A DNA stretch of 64,000 nt from Paenibacillus sp. ACRRY (GTDB lineage: Bacteria > Bacillota > Bacilli > Paenibacillales > Paenibacillaceae): assembly GCF_022346995.1 (NCBI RefSeq), contig NZ_JAKRNM010000010.1, positions 1 to 64,000 on the forward strand, given 5' to 3'. How positions within the stretch are numbered: position 1 is the stretch's first letter; every line of letters begins with the position of its first letter. Position numbers and translations under genes: made by a program. Under the pieces are notes generated by a model. It did not search any database. It was not told the origin of the DNA and was given only the letters and a program-made list of their open reading frames with translations. Positions 58,715 through 64,000 of the stretch are shown here, piece after piece.

Positions 58715-59875
58715 ATGGATCAAAAGCTAAAGATTGGTATCACCTGTTATCCGTCCCTCGGAGGGTCTGGCGTTGTCGCAACGGAGCTCGGCAAATTGCT
58801 TGCCGAACAGGGTCATCAGGTTCATTTTATTGCGAATAGTATTCCGTTCCGACTGGGTACTTTTCAGAAAAATATTTTTTATCATGAAGTTGAAGTAAAC
58901 GATTATTATGTATTTCGATATCCGCCATACGACCTGTCCTTGGCAACCAAGATGGCTCAAGTGGCGAAAGCCCAGCAGCTTGATTTGCTGCATGTGCATT
59001 ATGCAGTTCCGCACGCAGTATGTGCTTTCTTGGCCAAACAGATGGTTGGCGATGATCTGAAGGTTGTCACGACTCTGCATGGTACAGACATTACCGTACT
59101 AGCACAGGATGAATCCCTGAAAGATCTCATTCGGCTTGCGATCAACGAAAGTGATGCGGTAACCGCGGTTTCACAGGATTTGATTCGGGAGACGGTTGAG
59201 CTTCTGGACATTCAACGTCCAATTGATTTGACATATAATTTTATTGATAAGCGAATTTATTATCCTCGGGACGCGGCCAGTCTGCGCAGGGATTTTGCTG
59301 CTCCAAACGAGAAAATATTGATGCATATCTCCAACTTCCGCCCGGTGAAGCGGACACAGGACGTTGTTGAAGTTTTCCGTAAGGTTCAGGAGCAGGTTCC
59401 AGCCAAATTGCTGTTTGTTGGAGAGGGGCCGGATTTGCCTAAAATTCAATGGAAAATTAATGAATTGGGCTTGAATGACAAAGTTCATTTTCTGGGCAAA
59501 CAGGATGACATTGCACAAGTCATTTCCATGGCAGACATCCTAATGCTTCCTTCGGAGAAAGAGAGCTTCGGACTTGTGGCCCTGGAAGCGATGGCCTGCG
59601 GTGTGCCGACCGTTGGATCACAGGCAGGAGGAATTCCTGAGCTCGTATTACACGGGAAAACCGGCTTTTTATCACCGATCGGCGATACAGAGTCCATGGC
59701 TGAGAATGCCATTCGTTTGTTGACTGACGATCGACTGGCAGCAGATTTCAGAGAAGCCTGTCTTCATAGGGCACATCATGATTTTTGCAATGATGCCATC
59801 CGTCATGAATATGAACAAATATACTACCGGGTACTGGGAAGAGAAGTTCCCAATCTAAAACCCGTTTGCGGTTGA
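58715..59875 (+). CDS. bshA: N-acetyl-alpha-D-glucosaminyl L-malate synthase BshA
   Basis: First step of bacillithiol synthesis: joins UDP-GlcNAc to malate. The 386-residue GT-B glycosyltransferase has CYPSLGGSGVVATELG, HVHYAVPHAVCAFLAK, TLHGTDITVL, HISNFRPVKR and PSEKESFGLVALEAMACG (nucleotide-sugar binding). AAAGGAG lies 10 nt before the ATG. With bshB1 it gives two of three synthesis enzymes; bshC is not here. Confidence 0.96.
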   Translation: MDQKLKIGITCYPSLGGSGVVATELGKLLAEQGHQVHFIANSIPFRLGTFQKNIFYHEVEVNDYYVFRYPPYDLSLATKMAQVAKAQQLDLLHVHYAVPHAVCAFLAKQMVGDDLKVVTTLHGTDITVLAQDESLKDLIRLAINESDAVTAVSQDLIRETVELLDIQRPIDLTYNFIDKRIYYPRDAASLRRDFAAPNEKILMHISNFRPVKRTQDVVEVFRKVQEQVPAKLLFVGEGPDLPKIQWKINELGLNDKVHFLGKQDDIAQVISMADILMLPSEKESFGLVALEAMACGVPTVGSQAGGIPELVLHGKTGFLSPIGDTESMAENAIRLLTDDRLAADFREACLHRAHHDFCNDAIRHEYEQIYYRVLGREVPNLKPVCG

Positions 59876-59948
59876 ACTGCCATATATTCGATAGAAGCAG
59901 CGATACAGAGTGATCAAGCAACAGGCAAGTAATGAGGTGATTGGTTTG

Positions 59949-61241
59949 GTGCAATGGACGAGGGTAGATCTCGAGATGGCTGAGCAGAGTGAACAGGTGC
60001 TGCTCAAGTTGAATGAAGAGGGCTATGATGCCTTTTGGGTTGGTGGCTGTGTTCGGGATGAGCTGTTGGGACGCAATGTAGATGATATGGATATTACAAC
60101 CTCGGCATCTCCTGAACAAGTGATGGAACTGTTTGCAGACTGTATTCCGACAGGACTACAGCACGGGACGGTTACTGTACGTTCAGGTGGGTATTATTTC
60201 GAAGTCACAACATTCCGCACGGAATCGGAATACAAAGACAATCGAAGACCGTCTGAAGTCCAGTTTGTCAAGGATATCAAAGAAGACCTGCAGCGTCGTG
60301 ACTTTACGATGAATGCTCTGGCCATGGACAGAAGGGGTACAATCGTTGATCCGTTTGGTGGACAGCAGGACATTCGTGAAGAGCGGGTCAGATGTGTGGG
60401 CGCAGCGAGTGAGCGGTTCGGTGAGGATGCGCTTCGCATGCTTCGGTGTGTCCGGTTTGCTTCGGTTTTTGACTTCAAAATTGCCTATAACACGTGGAAA
60501 GGTCTTGTGAGGCAGAGAGACTTGCTGCAACATATCGCCATGGAACGAGTACGTACCGAGATGGTGAAAATGATGGCTGGTCCTCATCCGCTGAGAGGTT
60601 TGGAATTGCTGCTGCGCAGTAAGACACTGGAATATATTAAGGCTCCTGTGCAAGGTAGCCGCTTCAATAGGAATCTACTACCCCAAATTGGGAATTTGAC
60701 AGATGATGATGTCTTGCTTCGTTGGTCGCTGCTGCTGATCGCAGGTCAGTATAAGAAGGATGAAGCTGATGCTTTACTGCGCAAGTGGACATTTTCCAAC
60801 GATGATCGTATGCGGATCACCGGGGTTCTACAGGTTGAGGAGTTAATGAAGACGGTAGTGCAGAATCATAAGGATCAAGTGTTATTGCGATCGGAGTGGA
60901 TTGTTGCTGTACTGACGTGCGGACGTCAGGCCGCTGCGGACTGGCTCAAGATCCAACCTCTGCTGCCAGTAGGCAACCTCCATTCCGCTTCAGCAGAGGA
61001 GTCTTACCAAGCGATTCTTGCTAATGCAGCTGAGTGGAGTCGATCCATGCCGGTGCATGAACTGAAAGATCTTCATATTACCGGAGAGAATGTTCTTGGA
61101 CTACTCCAGCGCAAGGGTGGGCCTTGGCTGGGCCAGTTGATGAAGCATTTGTTACGTGAAACAGCGATTGGAAATATAGCGAATCAGCCTGAAGCGCTGA
61201 CTGCGGAAGTGAAGCGGGTGGCTGCAGATGACCAAACATGA
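59949..61241 (+). CDS. cca: CCA tRNA nucleotidyltransferase
   Basis: Adds or repairs the CCA end of tRNAs. The 430-residue class II enzyme has WVGGCVRDELLGR (GG motif, about 26-38), DDMDITTSA with the two catalytic Asp, RRDFTMNALAMD, and RFGEDALRMLRCVRFA. GTG 59949 follows GAGGTGA at 8 nt; TTG 59946 is the other candidate, and the GTG at 59910 has no site. The gene overlaps birA by 14 bases. Confidence 0.95.
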   Translation: MQWTRVDLEMAEQSEQVLLKLNEEGYDAFWVGGCVRDELLGRNVDDMDITTSASPEQVMELFADCIPTGLQHGTVTVRSGGYYFEVTTFRTESEYKDNRRPSEVQFVKDIKEDLQRRDFTMNALAMDRRGTIVDPFGGQQDIREERVRCVGAASERFGEDALRMLRCVRFASVFDFKIAYNTWKGLVRQRDLLQHIAMERVRTEMVKMMAGPHPLRGLELLLRSKTLEYIKAPVQGSRFNRNLLPQIGNLTDDDVLLRWSLLLIAGQYKKDEADALLRKWTFSNDDRMRITGVLQVEELMKTVVQNHKDQVLLRSEWIVAVLTCGRQAAADWLKIQPLLPVGNLHSASAEESYQAILANAAEWSRSMPVHELKDLHITGENVLGLLQRKGGPWLGQLMKHLLRETAIGNIANQPEALTAEVKRVAADDQT

Positions 61242-62205
61242 AGAACTGTTACATATGTTCATGAATGCGGATGGACGATTTGTGTCAGGGGAAGAAATCA
61301 GCCGGAACCTGTCCATTAGCAGAACAGCAGTCTGGAAACATGTGAACAAGCTACGCGATCTTGGATATGAATTCGAGGCTGTCTCCCGCAAAGGATACCG
61401 CCTCCTTACGAGACCTGACAGTATTGATGCAGCAGGCCTTCAACTGGCTCTGCAAACATCTGTCTTTGGGCGTAAAGCACTCATCTTAGACTCAACCTTG
61501 TCTACGCAAGGCGATGTTCAGCAAATGGCTGAACAGGGTCAGGCAGAGGGGGCGGTAGTTCTTGCCGAGGAACAAACAGGTGGACGGGGAAGATTCGGGC
61601 GCAAATGGTTCTCACCTCCTGGCAAGGGGATCTGGATGAGCATATTGCTGCGTCCAGAGCAGCCACTTCGGAATACGCCCCAGCTGACATTACTGACGGG
61701 GGTAGCCGTCTGCCGGGCTGTCCGGGCCCATACTGGGGCCGATGCAGGCATCAAATGGCCGAATGATCTTTTGATTAATGGTCGCAAAATGTGTGGTATC
61801 CTCCTGGAGTCAGCGGTAGAAGATCATGAATTGCGATACTGTATTGCTGGTATCGGGGTAGATGTTAATTTTGAACTTACGGATTATCCGGAAGATCTGA
61901 CGTCCATTGCGACTTCAATTAAAGTCGAGACTGGGCAGCAGGTGGATCGAACGAAGTTAACTGCTGCGATTTTGAATGAAATGGAACATCTTTACCTTTT
62001 GTATCAAAGGGAAGGTTTCGGTGTAATCGCGTCCTTATGGGAAGCTCTCTCTGTCTCGATTCATCGTGAAGTGAAGGTTTCGAACCCGCAGGGAGACATT
62101 GAGGGAACAGCCATTGGGCTAGACCCTTCAGGGGCTTTGATTGTAGAGAAGAGAAGTGGCGAACGTATAACCGTGGTATCGGGAGAAATATCATTGATCG
62201 ATTAA
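61228..62205 (+). CDS. birA: Biotin protein ligase / biotin operon repressor
   Basis: Attaches biotin to carboxylases and represses biotin genes. The 325-residue protein has an N-terminal winged helix (about 1-62, SGEEISRNLSISRTAVWKHV in part), then the ligase domain with GGRGRFGRKWFSPPGKG (biotinyl-AMP loop, in part), KWPNDLLING, GIGVDVNF and a C-terminal SH3-like part ending in GEISLID. It starts with ATG inside the end of cca. Confidence 0.95.
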   Translation: MTKHEELLHMFMNADGRFVSGEEISRNLSISRTAVWKHVNKLRDLGYEFEAVSRKGYRLLTRPDSIDAAGLQLALQTSVFGRKALILDSTLSTQGDVQQMAEQGQAEGAVVLAEEQTGGRGRFGRKWFSPPGKGIWMSILLRPEQPLRNTPQLTLLTGVAVCRAVRAHTGADAGIKWPNDLLINGRKMCGILLESAVEDHELRYCIAGIGVDVNFELTDYPEDLTSIATSIKVETGQQVDRTKLTAAILNEMEHLYLLYQREGFGVIASLWEALSVSIHREVKVSNPQGDIEGTAIGLDPSGALIVEKRSGERITVVSGEISLID

Positions 62206-62265
62206 GGAAATTGTCGAATTTCCACTAAAATAATGAACATAACACGTGAAGTTTGGGCTGATCTT

Positions 62266-62274
62266 TGGTATACT
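62266..62274 (+). promoter_or_regulatory. Extended -10 promoter before panB
   Basis: TGGTATACT with TATACT at 62269-62274; start predicted near 62281. No -35 match. Confidence 0.5.
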
Positions 62275-62298
62275 GTGTTCGTGAGGCGATATCGGCTA

Positions 62299-62457
62299 TT
62301 GCAGACCGAATTGCACTCCGGCAACAGTATGCCTGATTGGCTTGATGATGAACAGATGCATAGCAAAATGGAAAATGTGTTAAGTGAGTTGTTGGATTCT
62401 GCTCTGAGCCGAAGAGGACCGAGACAGAAGGGACGATCGCAAGTGACTCTTTTTTGA
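62299..62457 (+). CDS. Short ORF in the panB leader
   Basis: A 52-residue frame (TTG 62299; the frame stays open to 62233). Its middle reads DWLDDEQMHSKMENVLSELL, helical and acidic, then a basic SRRGPRQKGRSQ tail, more protein-like than random. GTGAGGCG lies 10 nt upstream. It is enclosed by the promoter at 62266 and the terminator at 62468, so it could be a small protein gene of its own or a leader whose translation affects panB expression. Confidence 0.4.
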   Translation: MQTELHSGNSMPDWLDDEQMHSKMENVLSELLDSALSRRGPRQKGRSQVTLF

Positions 62458-62467
62458 CTTTTCGGGA

Positions 62468-62497
62468 CTTTTTAGTGGAAAACTAAAAGGTTTTTTT
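62468..62497 (+). terminator. Terminator immediately upstream of panB
   Basis: CTTTTTAGT (62468-62476) pairs with ACTAAAAGG (62482-62490), then T7; 34 nt before the panB ATG. Confidence 0.75.
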
Positions 62498-62530
62498 GTT
62501 GCGTTCTGAAATGAAAAGGAGAAAGGAGCC

Positions 62531-63415
62531 ATGAAGAAAATGGCTAACAAACAAGCGTTGAATATTGTGAAAATGAAAAAATACAAGCAGGATGGCGTGC
62601 CGCTCAGCATGATTACGGCTTACGATTACCCCACGGCTCTGCTTGCGGAAGAAGCAGGCATTGACATGATATTGGTCGGGGATTCGCTCGGTAATGTAGT
62701 GCTGGGTTATGATTCCACCCTGCCTGTGACGATAGACGATATGGTATATCATACCCGCTCCGTTGTGAGGGGTGCAGGGAGTACATTCATCGTAGCGGAT
62801 ATGCCGTTCATGACCTATCACGGCAGCGTGGATGAAACGCTGAAGGGTGTTCGTCGTTTGATGCAGGAAGGTCATGCGCATGCAGTCAAAATGGAAGGTG
62901 GCGTGGAGATCGCGGATACCGTTAAGGCTGTCGTGCAGGCCGGCGTGCCGGTTCTGGGACACATCGGACTGACACCGCAATCGGTGAATCAGATCGGCGG
63001 ATATCGGATTCAGGGTAAGGATGCAGCGGATGCCAGAAGACTAATGGATGAAGCGAAGGCACTCGAAGCTGCGGGAGCCTTCGGCATTGTTCTTGAACTC
63101 GTTACCGAAGAAGTGGCAAGAGCTATTTCGGAGGAACTGTCCATTCCCACAATTGGTATTGGCGCAGGACGTGGATGTGACGGTCAGGTTTTGGTATTCC
63201 ATGATGTGGTTCAGTATGCCTCTCCTTACATGCCGAAACGCTTTGTCAAAACATACGGCGATGTAGGTACTCTGATTCGTAACAGCATTGGAGCTTATGT
63301 TAAAGAAGTCAAAGACCGTTCCTTCCCTGCGGAGGAGCATGTATTTACTGCCGCAGACGGCGTTGTAGAGCAGCTGTACGGACATCGCAAAGAAAAGGTG
63401 GAGAGCAACTCATGA
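62531..63415 (+). CDS. panB: 3-methyl-2-oxobutanoate hydroxymethyltransferase
   Basis: Transfers a hydroxymethyl group from 5,10-methylene-THF to ketoisovalerate, first step to pantothenate. The 294-residue TIM barrel has MITAYDYPTALLAEEAG, ILVGDSLGNVVLGYDST (Mg site Asp), DMPFMTY, KMEGG, HIGLTPQS and IGIGAG. Two ribosome sites are stacked (AAAAGGAG and AAAGGAG), serving ATG 62531 or 62540. It overlaps panC by ATGA. Confidence 0.96.
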   Translation: MKKMANKQALNIVKMKKYKQDGVPLSMITAYDYPTALLAEEAGIDMILVGDSLGNVVLGYDSTLPVTIDDMVYHTRSVVRGAGSTFIVADMPFMTYHGSVDETLKGVRRLMQEGHAHAVKMEGGVEIADTVKAVVQAGVPVLGHIGLTPQSVNQIGGYRIQGKDAADARRLMDEAKALEAAGAFGIVLELVTEEVARAISEELSIPTIGIGAGRGCDGQVLVFHDVVQYASPYMPKRFVKTYGDVGTLIRNSIGAYVKEVKDRSFPAEEHVFTAADGVVEQLYGHRKEKVESNS

Positions 63416-64000
63416 AAGTGATTCGAACCATCACAGAACTTAGACAAGAAATTGGTTTGAAGCGTCAAGCCACGCAATCCAAAGAGACTATTGTAGGCTT
63501 GGTACCTACGATGGGTTATCTTCATGAAGGTCATGCAAGCCTGATGTATGCTGCCAAACAGCAGAGTGATATTGTCGTATTAAGTATTTTTGTAAATCCG
63601 ATTCAGTTTGGACCAAATGAAGACTTTGACAGCTATCCCAGGGATGAAGCCAGGGATGTGGAGACGGCACGTGCGCAGGGAGTGGATATCGTATTTATTC
63701 CCTCCGTTGAAGAGATGTATCCACAGCAGACACAAACAACGGTATCCGTCTCAAGTTTGACTGACCGGCTATGCGGTGCTTCCCGTCCCGGACACTTTGA
63801 CGGTGTCACAACAGTGGTATCGAAACTGTTCAACATCGTGCAGCCACAGCGCGCATTTTTCGGAATGAAAGACGCACAGCAGGTTGCAGTCATCCAGCAA
63901 ATGGTCAATGATCTGAATATGCCTGTTGAGATTATTCCATGTCCTATCGTAAGGGAGCAGGATGGCTTGGCACTTAGTTCACGTAATGTCTATTTGAGTG
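63412..64000 (+). CDS. panC: Pantothenate synthetase, N-terminal part (continues beyond window)
   Basis: Condenses pantoate and beta-alanine with ATP. The visible 196 residues contain GLVPTMGYLHEGHASLM with the HxGH-type nucleotide motif (HEGH), SIFVNPIQFGPNEDF, GHFDGVTTVVSKLFNIVQP and FFGMKDAQQ, ending in REQDGLALSSRNVYLS, the KMSKS-equivalent region. About 85-90 more residues are expected past the window. ATG overlaps the panB stop. Confidence 0.96.
   Translation, partial: MKVIRTITELRQEIGLKRQATQSKETIVGLVPTMGYLHEGHASLMYAAKQQSDIVVLSIFVNPIQFGPNEDFDSYPRDEARDVETARAQGVDIVFIPSVEEMYPQQTQTTVSVSSLTDRLCGASRPGHFDGVTTVVSKLFNIVQPQRAFFGMKDAQQVAVIQQMVNDLNMPVEIIPCPIVREQDGLALSSRNVYLS

Overview
The window looks like a chromosomal segment of an endospore-forming, menaquinone-respiring Firmicute of the Paenibacillus type. 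Evidence: strong AGGAGG-type ribosome sites with frequent TTG and GTG starts, sporulation genes (ypeB, spoVIF, spoIVA, ypjB), the TRAP gene mtrB, a T-box in front of serA, bacillithiol genes, and a gene order that largely follows the Bacillus subtilis interval from prsW/ypeB to panBC. Almost every gene is core chromosomal; I see no insertion sequence, phage, CRISPR array, rRNA or tRNA.

Layout. 1-744: 3' part of a Gly-X-Thr collagen-like surface protein. 811-2848: serA (minus strand) with its T-box leader. 3082-9671: small membrane and envelope genes (CPBP protease, metallophosphoesterase, polysaccharide deacetylase), mecA, prsW and ypeB; sleB is missing from its usual place. 9811-17413: the core run motI/ypfA, ypfB, cmk, plsC, rpsA, der, plsY, gpsA, spoVIF, yphE. 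17499-21766: a nucleotidyltransferase-fold protein, a ferredoxin, lipoprotein YphF, a tautomerase and spoIVA. 21902-25697: a ribose-type ABC transporter inserted before hup. 25916-32028: hup, mtrB, then quinone-tail and menaquinone genes (hepS, menG, a UbiA-family prenyltransferase, ubiX, hepT). 32186-45354: ndk, cheR and the aromatic supraoperon aroC-aroB-aroH-trpEDCFBA-hisC-tyrA. 45432-47864: a candidate small RNA gene, an ECF sigma/anti-sigma pair and a histidine phosphatase. 48100-56583: a protein of unknown role, gamma carbonic anhydrase, an IDEAL-domain protein, ypiF, qcrABC, ypjA, ypjB, a YitT protein, a MazG-like enzyme and a TPR protein. 56668-64000: dapB, mgsA, bshB1, bshA, cca, birA, panB and the start of panC.

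How the parts connect. TRAP (mtrB, 26566-26787) and its apparent RNA target, a run of about eleven NAG triplets at 36397-36456 at the very 5' end of the trp transcript, lie in the same window, so the tryptophan circuit can be read almost complete: promoter, TRAP site, long leader, intrinsic terminator, trpE. HepS/HepT, MenG, the UbiA-family enzyme and UbiX make or process the quinone that QcrABC oxidises. Several stage-specific sporulation promoters can be read directly: sigma-G type before ypeB, sigma-K type before spoVIF and sigma-E type before spoIVA.

The most interesting unexplained element is a compact minus-strand transcription unit at 45432-45550: a consensus sigma-A promoter, a predicted 84-nt RNA with three hairpins, one presenting a pyrimidine-rich anti-Shine-Dalgarno-like loop, and a U8 terminator. 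Other points to examine are the chain of hairpins between ubiX and hepT, an ECF-type promoter 330 nt before the sigma factor gene, and a promoter/short ORF/terminator arrangement before panB. Statements on family function rest on general knowledge of homologues; no searches were run.
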